From: Acidobacteriota bacterium
GTDB taxonomy: Bacteria > Acidobacteriota > Terriglobia > Bryobacterales > Bryobacteraceae
Direction of reading: 5' to 3'
DNA length: 64,000 nucleotides
NCBI GenBank assembly: GCA_026393985.1
Contig: JAPKZB010000006.1
Coordinates: forward strand, 79,891-143,890
Position numbers and translations under genes: made by a program. Each line of letters begins with the position of its first letter. Position 1 is the first letter of the stretch. Shown here one piece after another: positions 36,513 through 44,993 of the stretch. The notes beneath the pieces are model-generated. The model had not been told where the DNA came from. It saw only the letters and a program-made list of their open reading frames with translations, and did not search any database.

Positions 36513-37270
36513 TAGAGGTTGACGAAGATGCGCGTGACGAGCGCGGTGACGATGAAAATCCAGACGCTGGCGACGACGACCGCCTGTGTTGTCGCGCGCC
36601 CGACGCCCTGGGTTCCGCCGGTGGTCCGCATGCCGTAGAGGCAGCCGACGAGGGCGATGATGAAGGCAAACAGCAGCGGTTTGATGAGGCCCTGGGCGAT
36701 GTCGTTGTACTCGAGCGAGCGCCACGCATTATTCCAGTATTGGGATCCGGTGGTGAGACGGAGCAGCGGCACGGCGACCATGTAACCGCCGACGATACCG
36801 ACAAAGTCGGCAATGATGGTGAGTAGGGGCAGGGTGACGCACATGGCCAGGAGCCGGGGCGTCACGAGCTTCTTGACGGGGTCGGTGCCGAGGGCGCGCA
36901 TCGCGTCGATCTGCTCGGAGACCTTCATCGAGCCGAGTTCGGAGGCGATGCCGGAGGCGTTGCGCCCGGCGATGAGCAGGGCGGTGAGCACGGGGCCCAT
37001 TTCGCGGACGAGGGTGATCGCGGTGATCTGTCCGACCTGGCCGGTGGCGCCGTATTGCGAGAGGGCGCGGGACATTTGGAGCGCCATGATGACGCCGGAG
37101 AAGAAGCCGATGAGGACGGTAATGGGGAGGCTGCCAACACCAATCGTGTCCATTTGGAGGAAAAGGTCCTGGCCGTAGAAAGGGCGGCGTACGGCGTTAA
37201 CGGTGGCGCGACCGGCTAGGAGGACGAACTCTTGAAAGGTAAGGAAGGGCGATTTGAGCCAGTCCAGCAT
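36512..37270 (-). CDS. mlaE: ABC transporter permease, MlaE-like
   Basis: Inner-membrane permease of 252 residues from the ATG at 37270 (a GTG at 37288 would add six residues). Landmarks of the MlaE family are QMDTIGVGSLPITVLIGFF, LVREMGPVLTALLIAGR and SELGSMKVSEQIDAMRALGTDP, with about five hydrophobic segments. First gene of the minus-strand mlaE-mlaF-mlaD-hpnK-like-peptidase series with 1 bp overlaps or short gaps. The 43 bp between its start and the divergent P1 peptidase gene should hold both promoters. Confidence 0.93.
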   Translation of the reverse strand: MLDWLKSPFLTFQEFVLLAGRATVNAVRRPFYGQDLFLQMDTIGVGSLPITVLIGFFSGVIMALQMSRALSQYGATGQVGQITAITLVREMGPVLTALLIAGRNASGIASELGSMKVSEQIDAMRALGTDPVKKLVTPRLLAMCVTLPLLTIIADFVGIVGGYMVAVPLLRLTTGSQYWNNAWRSLEYNDIAQGLIKPLLFAFIIALVGCLYGMRTTGGTQGVGRATTQAVVVASVWIFIVTALVTRIFVNL

Positions 37271-37313
37271 CCGTTTCGATGCTAGCACAGGCGGCTTATG
37301 CCACTCTGGAGGG

Positions 37314-38249
37314 ATGACTGAGATCGCTGGGATTAAGGTGGGGCATGCGTCGGATTATGAGGCGTTAACGGGTTGTACGGTGGTGTTGTGCGAGGGCGGG
37401 GCGGTAGCCGGCGTGGATATCGGGGGGGCGGCCACGGGGACGCAGGAGTTCGACACGTTGAGTCCGCTGCATGTGACGGGCCTGGTGCATGGCGTGGTGT
37501 TTGCGGGGGGGAGCGCGTTTGGCCTCGAGGCGGCGTGCGGGGTGCGGAACTATCTGGAGGCCAAGGGCGTGGGGTTTGCCGTGGGCGAGTTGCGGGTGCC
37601 CATTGTGCCGTCGGCGATTTTGTTTGACCTGCGGATGGGGCGGAGCGACGTGCGTCCGACGCGGGAGATGGGGGCGGCGGCCGCGGCGGCGGCGACGGCG
37701 GGACCGGTGGTGGAAGGCAGCGTCGGCGCGGGGACGGGCGCGACGGTGGGGAAGTTGTTGGGGATGGGCCAGGCGATGAAGGGCGGGGTGGGCGTAGCGT
37801 CACACGGGATGGGGAAGGTGAAGGTGGCGGCGCTGGCGGTGGTGAATGCGTTTGGGGATGTGCGGGATCCGCGGACGGGTCGGTTGGTGGCGGGGGCGCG
37901 GCATTCGCCATCGAGCACGGAGTTGGCGGATACGGAGATGTTGATGCGTGGGGGCAGGGAAGGCGGATTGACGGGAGGGAATACGACGTTGGTGGTGGTG
38001 GCGACGAACGCGAAGTTGAGCAAGGTGGGCGCGACGCGGTTGGCGCGGATGGCGCAGGCGGGGGTTTTACGGGCGTTGAGTCCGGGGCACACGATGAGCG
38101 ACGGGGACATTGTAATTGCGCTGTCTCTGGGGGAGGAGACGGTGAACCTGAGCGCGCTGGGGGTGGCGGCGGCGGATGTGGTGGGGCAGGCGATTGTGCG
38201 GGGGGTGACGACGGCGAAGGGTTTAGGCGGGGTGCCGGGGTTGGGGTAA
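37314..38249 (+). CDS. P1 family peptidase (DmpA/NylC-like, Ntn hydrolase)
   Basis: Self-processing aminopeptidase/amidase of 311 residues. Start region GIKVGHASDYEALTGCTVVLCEGGAVAGVDI and FAGGSAFGLEAACGV are typical of family S58/P1. The expected autocleavage site is between N223 and T224 in GGNTTLVVVATNAKL, where T224 becomes the N-terminal nucleophile. GGAGGG lies immediately before the ATG with no spacer, so the effective start could be slightly different. Natural substrate unknown; known relatives act on D-amino acid amides, beta-peptides or nylon oligomers. The gene is extremely G-rich on its coding strand. Confidence 0.9.
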   Translation: MTEIAGIKVGHASDYEALTGCTVVLCEGGAVAGVDIGGAATGTQEFDTLSPLHVTGLVHGVVFAGGSAFGLEAACGVRNYLEAKGVGFAVGELRVPIVPSAILFDLRMGRSDVRPTREMGAAAAAAATAGPVVEGSVGAGTGATVGKLLGMGQAMKGGVGVASHGMGKVKVAALAVVNAFGDVRDPRTGRLVAGARHSPSSTELADTEMLMRGGREGGLTGGNTTLVVVATNAKLSKVGATRLARMAQAGVLRALSPGHTMSDGDIVIALSLGEETVNLSALGVAAADVVGQAIVRGVTTAKGLGGVPGLG

Positions 38250-38261
38250 TCTGGAGGGAAG

Positions 38262-39290
38262 ATGTTGCTGGGAATGGATTTGACGGAGTTGCAGGGGGCG
38301 TTGGGCGGGGCCCCGGCATTCCGGGCCAAACAACTGTATGATGCTCTGTACCGGCAGCGCGTCGAGAGCCTTGAGGCCGTCACGGCGCTGCCCGCGGCAA
38401 TGCGGGAAGGGCTGGCCATCGGGAGCCTGACGGCGAGCGAAACGTATACGTCGGCAGATGGGACGACGCGGTATCTCCTTTCTTTGCCTACAGATGGGAA
38501 GACCGTCGAGACCGTTCTCATGCCAGACGAGCGGCGGGATACGCTCTGCATCTCATCGCAGGTGGGGTGTCCGGTGGACTGCCAGTTTTGTCTCACGGCC
38601 AAGATGGGCCTGGAGCGGAACCTCACGGCCGGCGAGATCGTCGGCCAAGTTCTTTACATTTGTAGTAAACACGGGCTCGATCCGAAGTCCCAGCACGTGA
38701 ACATCGTCATGATGGGCATGGGTGAACCGCTGTTGAATTTGAAAAACGTTATCAAAGCAACAAAAATAATTTGCGATGATAAAGGCGTTGGTTTTTCGCC
38801 TCGCCGCATGACAATTTCAACATCTGGAATCATACCTAAGATTGAAGAATTAGGCAAGGAGAATATTCGTCCGAAGCTTGCGATCTCTTTAAACGCTTCG
38901 ACGGAGGAGCAGCGGCGGGAGATCATGCCGATCACGCGGAAGTACCATCTGGCTGATTTATTAGAGGTTTGCCGGGGTTTTCCGCTGAAGCCGCGGGAGC
39001 ACATCACGTTTGAATACGTGTTGCTGGGCGGGGTGAATGATTCGATTGCGGATGCGAAACGCGTGGCGAAAATGCTCGCGAATATTCGGGCGAAAGTGAA
39101 TTTAATTGCTTTGAATCCGGGTCCGGGGATTCCATACGCAACGCCAAGCGAGGAAAAAGTGGCTTTATTTCACGCTGCGGTGATGGAAAAGATGCCGTGT
39201 TTCGTCCGGAAGCCGCGCGGGAGGGATATTTACGCGGCGTGCGGGCAATTGAAGAAAATGGCGGCGTCGGAGTTCGTGCAGATTCAGTAG
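38262..39290 (+). CDS. rlmN: 23S rRNA (adenine-C2)-methyltransferase RlmN
   Basis: Radical-SAM enzyme of 342 residues that methylates A2503 of 23S rRNA and A37 of some tRNAs. The 4Fe-4S motif CxxxCxxC is C103, C107, C110 in [15 protein letters not shown]. Further landmarks are [42 protein letters not shown] and the C-terminal [12 protein letters not shown], whose cysteine carries the methyl intermediate; C337-region length fits RlmN. GGAGG lies 6-7 nt before the ATG. Codons between about 38730 and 38890 are much richer in A and T than the rest of the gene. Confidence 0.96.
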   Translation: MLLGMDLTELQGALGGAPAFRAKQLYDALYRQRVESLEAVTALPAAMREGLAIGSLTASETYTSADGTTRYLLSLPTDGKTVETVLMPDERRDTLCISSQVGCPVDCQFCLTAKMGLERNLTAGEIVGQVLYICSKHGLDPKSQHVNIVMMGMGEPLLNLKNVIKATKIICDDKGVGFSPRRMTISTSGIIPKIEELGKENIRPKLAISLNASTEEQRREIMPITRKYHLADLLEVCRGFPLKPREHITFEYVLLGGVNDSIADAKRVAKMLANIRAKVNLIALNPGPGIPYATPSEEKVALFHAAVMEKMPCFVRKPRGRDIYAACGQLKKMAASEFVQIQ

Positions 39291-40228
39291 GGCGTTATCT
39301 CGATTTTGTGGATGATGAGGACGCCTTGGATTTTGTTGTCGAACTTCATGGAAGGGCGTCGGATTACCGTGACGGGGGCGACGGGATTGCCGGGAGAGAT
39401 TACAAAATCCACATGATTTGTAATACGCGCGTTCGTGCCCAAGAGCGCCGGCAGCGCCTGGTCGGCAACCTGGACGAAAGGCCCTTCGTTGGTCGAGATT
39501 CGCTCTGATTCCCAATCTACGTGCAGGCGATACCGGCCGGGCGGCAGAATGTAGTTCCGAGTGACGTGACGGAAGTCGGAGTTGAAGGTTCCGTCAAAGC
39601 GGAGGGTGAGCGGATCGCGCGTGACTTCGACGTGGTCGTGCGGGGTGTAGCGCCAGTCGAGGAGCGAGGGTTCGGCGAACGGCGCGTACTTTTTCCAGAC
39701 GGTGTGAGCGTCGATGTATCGGTGATTAGAGAATTGGTAGTTGACCCAATTGCGGGCTAAATCGGGGTCGACTTTCGTAGATTTGTCGATGGCTTGCCAG
39801 ACGGTGGGGGCATCAGGGTGCCGGTTGGACATGAGGTGGTAGAGAAAAGCGGCGGATTGTTTCGGTTCTTCCGGAATCAGCGTCGCGAGCGGGACGCCGG
39901 CGCGGAGGTAGTAGTTGAAGACGATGCCGTTGTAGGCCTGGGTGAGGGAGAGGACGCGGCGAAGGTAGGGGATGGCGCCGCGGTAGTCATCGCGGCCGAC
40001 GTAGAAGTTGGCGACGCGGATCAGAATGGCGGGTTGGTGGGGGGCGAGGCGGGCGGCTTTGAGAAATTTTTCTTCAGAATTTTCCGCTTCGGCGGCGTCG
40101 GCCCAGCGAAACGGGTTAAGCGGGTCGGTAGTTGTGTCGTCGGGCTTATCTGGTCCCACGATGAAGAAGATAGCAGCCGCCGCTGCTATGGATAGGGTAG
40201 AGAAAAGGAGTCCGGCTAAGCGTTTCAT
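39284..40228 (-). CDS. Exported TPR-like protein of unknown function next to EPS genes
   Basis: A 314-residue protein with an N-terminal membrane anchor or signal ([20 protein letters not shown]) and helical repeats in the first half ([33 protein letters not shown] is TPR-like, [15 protein letters not shown] follows). The second half looks beta-rich ([30 protein letters not shown]), perhaps a carbohydrate- or ligand-binding domain. Similar proteins are seen beside exopolysaccharide operons. It overlaps rlmN by 7 bp tail to tail and is divergent from the antiterminator gene. A TTG at 40255 would extend it by nine residues; no ribosome site decides the question. Confidence 0.7.
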   Translation of the reverse strand: MKRLAGLLFSTLSIAAAAAIFFIVGPDKPDDTTTDPLNPFRWADAAEAENSEEKFLKAARLAPHQPAILIRVANFYVGRDDYRGAIPYLRRVLSLTQAYNGIVFNYYLRAGVPLATLIPEEPKQSAAFLYHLMSNRHPDAPTVWQAIDKSTKVDPDLARNWVNYQFSNHRYIDAHTVWKKYAPFAEPSLLDWRYTPHDHVEVTRDPLTLRFDGTFNSDFRHVTRNYILPPGRYRLHVDWESERISTNEGPFVQVADQALPALLGTNARITNHVDFVISPGNPVAPVTVIRRPSMKFDNKIQGVLIIHKIEITPY

Positions 40229-40274
40229 GGTGGGAGGAGTAGTACAAATTTGCAATTCGGTCTAAGAAATTTGA

Positions 40275-40304
40275 TTGACAGATGGCATACGTGACGGCTA
40301 CAAA
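40275..40304 (+). promoter_or_regulatory. Candidate sigma-70 promoter of the EPS operon
   Basis: TTGACA at 40275-40280, 18 bp spacer, TACAAA at 40299-40304, ahead of the UpxY-type gene. The -35 box is perfect; the -10 is fair. Confidence 0.55.
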
Positions 40305-40307
40305 AGA

Positions 40308-40325
40308 GGGTACCTCAGTTTACCC
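40308..40325 (+). promoter_or_regulatory. Small inverted repeat in the EPS leader
   Basis: GGGTA (40308-40312) and TACCC (40321-40325) can pair around an 8 nt loop, just downstream of the candidate -10 box and before the antiterminator start. It could be an operator or an RNA hairpin. Confidence 0.35.
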
Positions 40326-40339
40326 ATGTGGCCGAAAGA

Positions 40340-40843
40340 ATGGGACTGAAAGGGGCGAAGCCTGTCGTGATTTCGCAAGAGTGGTTTGCCGTGCGCGTCA
40401 AGAGCCGGGGCGAGAAGAGCTGCGCGGCGAATTTTGATGCGCGGGGGATCGAATGTTTCCTGCCCACGTACGAGACGAAGCGGCGGTGGAGCGACCGGGT
40501 GAAGGTGATCGAAGAGCCGCTGTTTAGCGGTTACGTCTTTTGCCAGATGGCCGAGGGGCGAACGCTACCGGTGATTTCGACGCCTGGTGTGTTGCAGGTG
40601 GTGGGCGCGGTGGAAACGCACGAGATGGCGGCGATGCGGAAGTTGGTGGAAGGCGGGACCGCAATGCCGTGGCCGTACTTGCGCGAGGGTCAGCGGGTGA
40701 GGCTGCGGACGGGGGCGTGGACGGGCGTGGAGGGGTTGTTGCAATCGTGCGAGGGGCGGGACCGCGTGGTGGTGAACATTGAGACGTTGCAGAGAGCGGT
40801 GGCGGTGGAAGTGGACAGGAACTGGATTGAACCATGCCGATGA
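40340..40843 (+). CDS. NusG-like transcription antiterminator, UpxY/LoaP type
   Basis: A 167-residue NusG paralogue. N-terminal NGN domain: WFAVRVKSRGEKSCAANFDARGIECFLPTYETKRRWSDR and LFSGYVFCQM. C-terminal KOW motif: EGQRVRLRTGAWTGVEGLL. Such specialised NusG proteins (RfaH, UpxY, LoaP) act in cis on long polysaccharide or antibiotic operons by suppressing termination. Its place as first gene of the exporter/tyrosine kinase/glycosyltransferase locus fits that role. Start is ATG 40340; a GTG at 40328 in frame would add four residues. The next small gene overlaps its end by 10 bp. Confidence 0.88.
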   Translation: MGLKGAKPVVISQEWFAVRVKSRGEKSCAANFDARGIECFLPTYETKRRWSDRVKVIEEPLFSGYVFCQMAEGRTLPVISTPGVLQVVGAVETHEMAAMRKLVEGGTAMPWPYLREGQRVRLRTGAWTGVEGLLQSCEGRDRVVVNIETLQRAVAVEVDRNWIEPCR

Positions 40844-41076
40844 TTAAGCGCCGGACGAAGATTGTGAGCATACGCCTTCTGGACGAAGAGTACAGCCAGC
40901 TGAAGCGGCTGTGCGAGAAGAAAGGGGCGCGGAGTGTGAGCGATCTGGCGCGGGACGCGATGTTTGGGTTGATGCAGAGGTCGAGTTCGATTGAGGGAAA
41001 GGTGGAGGATTTGGACGTGCAGCTTTCCGCGTTGCGGGAAGAGGTGGCGCGGCTAAGCCGGATGGTGCAAGCGTGA
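40834..41076 (+). CDS. Small ribbon-helix-helix-like protein with coiled coil
   Basis: An 80-residue basic protein. Residues 6-48 (KRRTKIVSIRLLDEEYSQLKRLCEKKGARSVSDLARDAM split here only for description) match the strand-helix-helix layout of Arc/MetJ-type DNA-binding proteins, and residues 50-78 (SIEGKVEDLDVQLSALREEV) form a heptad coiled coil. It overlaps the antiterminator gene by 10 bp and the exporter gene by 4 bp, so the three are translationally coupled. A regulator of the EPS operon is a fair inference. Confidence 0.8.
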   Translation: MPMIKRRTKIVSIRLLDEEYSQLKRLCEKKGARSVSDLARDAMFGLMQRSSSIEGKVEDLDVQLSALREEVARLSRMVQA

Positions 41077-42059
41077 GTTTGGCGCGGGGGCGGATGATGG
41101 GTATGCGGGTTTGGGCTTTGAGTTTGCTGGTGGGGTTTGGCGTTGGGTTGGCGCAGGAGCCGGCGCCGGCGGCGCTCTATACTTTGGGGCCGGATGATCA
41201 GATCGTGATTCGGGTGCTGGACCTCGAAGAGTTTGGCGCAGGGAATACCGCGGCCGCTGCCGATAAACCTTACCGGATTGATTTACGGGGCTTTTTGAAT
41301 CTCCCTTTGATTGGGCGGGTGCGCGCGGGGGGGAGAACGATTGAAGCGTTTGAAATGGAATTGGTGGAAAAGTTGCGCCAGTTCGTGAAAGAGCCGCAGG
41401 TGACGGTGATGGTGACCGAATATCGTTCGCAGCCGATTTCGATTTTGGGTCAAGTCACCTCTCCGGGGGTGCATCAGTTACAGGGCAGAAAAACTCTGCT
41501 CGAGGTGATCTCGCAGGCGGGTGGGTTTAAGCCGGAAGCGGGGTACATCATCAAGATCGTCCGGAAAAAACATTACGGAGCGATACCGCTGGCTTCGGCG
41601 AAAGGGGATCCGTCGGGGGAATTCTCGGTCGCCGAGGTCAGTGTGAAAGGAATCATGAACGCGGAACACCCGGAAGAGAATCTGCTGATCCAGCCGTTTG
41701 ACGTGATTACGGTGCCGAAGGCAGAGATGGTGTACGTGGTGGGGACCGTGAAGAAGTCGGGCGGGTTTACGCTGGCCGAACGCGAGAACGTGACCGTGCT
41801 GCAGGCGCTGAGCATGGCGGAAGGGTTTGGGCCTCAGCCGGCGGATCGAGAGTGTAAGATTCTGCGGCGGAACGGGACGAACGACCGCATTGAGATTGCC
41901 GTGAATCTGAACGCGATTCTGAAAGGGAAGGCGCCGGACGTGCCCATGAAGAGCGACGACATCCTATTTGTCCCGTCGAGCACGAGCAAGAAGGTGCTGG
42001 CGCGGACCGCGGAGTCGGCCATTGCGTTGACGACCGGGATGTTGATCTGGAGGCGGTAA
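41073..42059 (+). CDS. Polysaccharide export protein, Wza-like, with SLBB domains
   Basis: Outer-membrane polysaccharide export component of 328 residues. Signal peptide in MRVWALSLLVGFGVGLAQ, then the Poly_export domain (LYTLGPDDQIVIRVLDLEEFG ... LRGFLNLPLIGRV ... PQVTVMVTEYRSQPISILGQV) and SLBB repeats (PGVHQLQGRKTLLEVISQAGG; VVGTVKKSGGFTLAERENVTVLQAL). A C-terminal hydrophobic stretch (SAIALTTGMLIW) may insert into the outer membrane. No lipobox cysteine is evident, unlike E. coli Wza. The GTG start at 41073 overlaps the previous stop; ATGs at 41094 and 41103 are alternatives. Confidence 0.88.
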   Translation: MSLARGRMMGMRVWALSLLVGFGVGLAQEPAPAALYTLGPDDQIVIRVLDLEEFGAGNTAAAADKPYRIDLRGFLNLPLIGRVRAGGRTIEAFEMELVEKLRQFVKEPQVTVMVTEYRSQPISILGQVTSPGVHQLQGRKTLLEVISQAGGFKPEAGYIIKIVRKKHYGAIPLASAKGDPSGEFSVAEVSVKGIMNAEHPEENLLIQPFDVITVPKAEMVYVVGTVKKSGGFTLAERENVTVLQALSMAEGFGPQPADRECKILRRNGTNDRIEIAVNLNAILKGKAPDVPMKSDDILFVPSSTSKKVLARTAESAIALTTGMLIWRR

Positions 42060-42062
42060 GCG

Positions 42063-44429
42063 ATGGAACACCCACAACAGAAGGCGTTGCCCCAGATTGT
42101 TGATTTGCAGCCGGGGGTGCAGTACCGGGGATACGTCGTGCCGCCGGGTTACGGCGCAGCGGGCCCAGAGCCGGGGCAGGAGGAGCAGGACGGACCGGGG
42201 TTAGTCGAGTACTGGCGCGTACTGCAGCGGCGGAAAGGGACCGTGATCCTGATCAGCGTGCTGGGGCTGCTGCTGGCGGTGCTGATTACGCTGCCGATGA
42301 CGCCGGTGTACCAGGCGAAGGCGCTGGTGGAGGTGCAGGACGTCAACAACGACTTTCTGAACATGCGGGCGGTGCAGCAGTTTGCCAACGGGCAGGGCTT
42401 CAACGCGATGATGGACATTCAGACGCAGATCAAGATTCTGCAGAGCGATAGCCTGCTTGAGCGCGTGACCAATAAATTGAAGGTGGTGAAGCCCGGGCAG
42501 ATTGAGCAGGAAGGAGACCGCGTGAGCGCGTGGCGGCGGGCGCTGAACCTGCCGGAAGAGGAGAGCAACGACACGCACGCCGCAGCGCTGCGGATGGCGA
42601 AGAACAACCTGAAGGTGCGGGCGAGCGGACAGACGCGCATTGTGGAAGTGCTGGTGGAGAGTACGGACCGGCAACTGGCGAGCGACTACGCGAACACGCT
42701 GACCAATGAGTTTATAGAGCAGAACATGGAAGCGCGGTGGCAGCAGACGCAGAAGACGGGAGAATGGTTGTCGCGGCAGTTGGACGAGATGAAGGTGAAG
42801 CTCGAGAAGAGCGAGGAGATGCTGCAGGCTTACGCGCGGCAGAGCGGGCTGCTGTTTACGCAGGAGAAGGCGAGCGTGAGCGAGGAGAAGCTGAAGCAGT
42901 TGCAGAGCGGGCTTTCGGCAGCGACGGCGGAGCGGATCAGCAAGCAGAGCCGCTGGGAGATGGCGGAGACGGCGAGCCCGGAGACGCTGCCGGATGTGCT
43001 GAACGATTCCACGCTGCGGGAGTATTCGACGAAGCTGACGGAGCTGCGGCGGCAGTTGGCGGAGCTGAAGGCGACGTACACGGCGAGCTACCCGAAGGTG
43101 CAGAAGCTGGAGCCGCAGTTAGCGACCATTGACGCGGCGTACCAGCGGGAGCGCGGGGCGATACTGAAGCGGATCAGGAACGAGTTCGAGGAGGCGCAGC
43201 GGCGGGAGAAGCTGCTGGCGGCGGACTATGCGAAGCAGACGAGCCTGGTGCGCGATGAGGGAGAGAAGGGGATTCAGTACGGGATTTACAAGCGCGAGGT
43301 GGACAGCAACCGGACGCTGTACGAGGCGATGCTTTCGAAGGTGAAGGAGGCGAGCATTGCGGGGGCGATTCGGGCGAGCAACGTGCGGATTGTGGACCCG
43401 GCGAAGCCGCCGAAGCGGCCGAGCCGGCCGGTGCTGCCGCTGAACGCGGCGCTGGGGTTGCTGGCGGGCGTCTTTGCGGGGGTAGGATTCGTGGTGACGA
43501 CGGACCGGGCGAACAAGACGCTGCGGGATCCGGGGGATGCGCAGTTCTATTTGAACCTGCCGGAGTTGGGGGTGATTCCGAGTGACCGGGTGGCAGGCGG
43601 CGGGAAGGCTAGCAAGAAGGTGAAGGCGGCGATCCACAACGAGCGGCTGCTGGGGGAGGCGCCGGGAAAGGCGCTGGCGGAGCGCGTGGAGCTGGTGGTG
43701 CACCAGCAGAAGCCGAGCATGATGGCGGAGAGCTTTCGGGCGGCGTTGACGAGTATTCTGTTTGCGGGGCAGAACGCGGCGGGGCTGCAGGGCGAGGGGC
43801 GGCCGAAGGCGCTGGTGTTTACATCGGCGGGGCCGGGCGAGGGGAAGAGCACGGTGGTGAGCAACATGGCGACGGCGCTGGCAGAGATTAACCAGCGGGT
43901 GTTGCTGATTGACGCGGACACGCGGAAGCCGCGGCAGCACAGCATTTACGGGGTGGGGAACGAGCGGGGGCTGACGACGCTGCTGCTGGACGCGACGGTG
44001 AAGCCGAGCGAGGTGATTGCGGAGTCGACGGTGCCGGGGGTGTGGGTGCTGCCGGCGGGTCCGGGGGTGGCGTCGGCGACGAACCTGCTTTACGGGACGG
44101 CGATGGCGCGGCTACTGGAGGCGCTGCGGGAGGAGTACGACGTGGTGCTGATTGACACGCCGCCGATGTTACAGATTCCGGATGCGCGCATTTTGGCGCG
44201 GATGGCCGGGGGGGTGATTCTGGTGTTGCGGGCGGGGAAGACGACGCGGGACGCGGCGAAGGCGATGCGGAACCAGTTGCAGCAGGACGGGACGAAGATT
44301 ATCGGGACGATTCTGAACGACTGGAACCCGAAGGCGAGCCCGGGGGGGTACTACGGGTATGCGGGCGGCTACTACAAGCGGTACAAGGGTTACTACGGGG
44401 GGACGGAGCGGAACGGGGAGAAGGGCTGA
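42063..44429 (+). CDS. Wzc-like polysaccharide co-polymerase and BY-type tyrosine kinase
   Basis: A 788-residue inner-membrane protein that controls chain length and export. After a cytoplasmic start, membrane segment 1 is near residues 62-82, a large periplasmic coiled-coil domain (Wzz/GNVR type) follows, and membrane segment 2 lies near residues 457-478 after the proline-rich motif PAKPPKRPSRPVLP. The cytoplasmic BY-kinase has Walker A in SAGPGEGKSTVVSNMA (K595), Walker A' in LLIDADTRKPRQH and Walker B in VVLIDTPPMLQI. The tail carries a tyrosine cluster (YYGYAGGYYKRYKGYYGG), the usual autophosphorylation site. It follows the Wza-like gene by 3 bp. Confidence 0.94.
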   Translation: MEHPQQKALPQIVDLQPGVQYRGYVVPPGYGAAGPEPGQEEQDGPGLVEYWRVLQRRKGTVILISVLGLLLAVLITLPMTPVYQAKALVEVQDVNNDFLNMRAVQQFANGQGFNAMMDIQTQIKILQSDSLLERVTNKLKVVKPGQIEQEGDRVSAWRRALNLPEEESNDTHAAALRMAKNNLKVRASGQTRIVEVLVESTDRQLASDYANTLTNEFIEQNMEARWQQTQKTGEWLSRQLDEMKVKLEKSEEMLQAYARQSGLLFTQEKASVSEEKLKQLQSGLSAATAERISKQSRWEMAETASPETLPDVLNDSTLREYSTKLTELRRQLAELKATYTASYPKVQKLEPQLATIDAAYQRERGAILKRIRNEFEEAQRREKLLAADYAKQTSLVRDEGEKGIQYGIYKREVDSNRTLYEAMLSKVKEASIAGAIRASNVRIVDPAKPPKRPSRPVLPLNAALGLLAGVFAGVGFVVTTDRANKTLRDPGDAQFYLNLPELGVIPSDRVAGGGKASKKVKAAIHNERLLGEAPGKALAERVELVVHQQKPSMMAESFRAALTSILFAGQNAAGLQGEGRPKALVFTSAGPGEGKSTVVSNMATALAEINQRVLLIDADTRKPRQHSIYGVGNERGLTTLLLDATVKPSEVIAESTVPGVWVLPAGPGVASATNLLYGTAMARLLEALREEYDVVLIDTPPMLQIPDARILARMAGGVILVLRAGKTTRDAAKAMRNQLQQDGTKIIGTILNDWNPKASPGGYYGYAGGYYKRYKGYYGGTERNGEKG

Positions 44430-44493
44430 GGCTGGGCTTTCCGGCGCCGGTACCACTGGGAGCGCGTTGCGGCGGACGCCGCCGGAGGGAGAG

Positions 44494-44706
44494 ATGAGCA
44501 ACCCAGACGAAACGATGCGGCCAGACGGGGAGAGCCTAGACGAAGGGGCGGACTCCGGGCTGGGGTTGGGTTCCGGGATCGCGGCCCGGTTTGCGGGGGT
44601 GGGCCTGGAGTTCGAGATCCTCGAGTGGCGGGGCCACGTGATCGAACCCATGCAGTTCGCTGAGGGCGATTTTTCCGATGCCGGGGGCGCGGAGGGTGCC
44701 CCATGA
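44494..44706 (+). CDS. Small acidic hypothetical protein
   Basis: A 70-residue acidic protein starting MSNPDETMRPDGESLDEG, rich in Gly and Glu, with a more ordered centre LEFEILEWRGHVIEPMQF. GGAGGGAG precedes the ATG at good spacing, which is the main reason to accept it. It overlaps the truncated DUF433 gene by 4 bp. Position before a DUF433 fragment suggests a small component of a toxin-antitoxin-like unit, but I do not recognise the family. Confidence 0.5.
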   Translation: MSNPDETMRPDGESLDEGADSGLGLGSGIAARFAGVGLEFEILEWRGHVIEPMQFAEGDFSDAGGAEGAP

Positions 44707-44790
44707 CGGGGCCCTCGCTGATTGAGATTCGCCCGGACGTGATGCTGGGCAAACCTTGCCTGGCGGGCACCCGGATTCCCGTCTCTTCTG
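44703..44790 (+). pseudogene. DUF433 antitoxin-like gene, truncated
   Basis: Encodes MTGPSLIEIRPDVMLGKPCLAGTRIPV, which matches the first 27 residues of the intact DUF433 protein at 46332 almost residue for residue. After TRIPV the coding sequence departs from the family and runs into the hairpin repeat pair at 44794-44970. The remaining helix-turn-helix half is absent. Reading continues through the repeats only as arginine/alanine-rich noise. Confidence 0.75.
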
Positions 44791-44793
44791 AGG

Positions 44794-44970
44794 AATCGCG
44801 CACAACGGACTCGCTTCGGCCCGGCAGGGTGGGCGTGTTCCTCGCCCTTTGGTGCCGGGCCTGCGCGGCCTGTGCGCTCTTTTTGGAACCGCGCACAACG
44901 GACTCGCTTCGGCCCGGCAGGAGGGGCGAGTTCCTCGCCCGTTGGAGCCGGGCCTGCGCGGCCTGTGCGC
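44794..44970 (+). mobile_element. Hairpin repeat pair, copy 1 (80-13-80 bp)
   Basis: Two 80 bp units (44798-44877 and 44891-44970) joined by a 13 bp spacer TCTTTTTGGAACC. Each unit starts GCGCACA and ends TGTGCGC, with nested arms GGCCCGGC/GCCGGGCC and a central stem GGGCGAG/CTCGCCC, so each can fold into a long hairpin. The octamer TTCTGAGG flanks the element at 44786-44793 and 44971-44978, as expected for a target-site duplication. No gene is inside, so it would be mobilised in trans if mobile. Confidence 0.85.
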
Positions 44971-44993
44971 TTCTGAGGGTCACCCGGATGCCC

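Noticed and set aside
44878-44890. Intrinsic terminator formed by the hairpin unit followed by a T run
   Set aside because: The T run TCTTTTT lies after a strong hairpin and could terminate transcription, but only the first unit of each pair has it and a terminator does not explain the duplicated, paired arrangement; left as a possible secondary effect.
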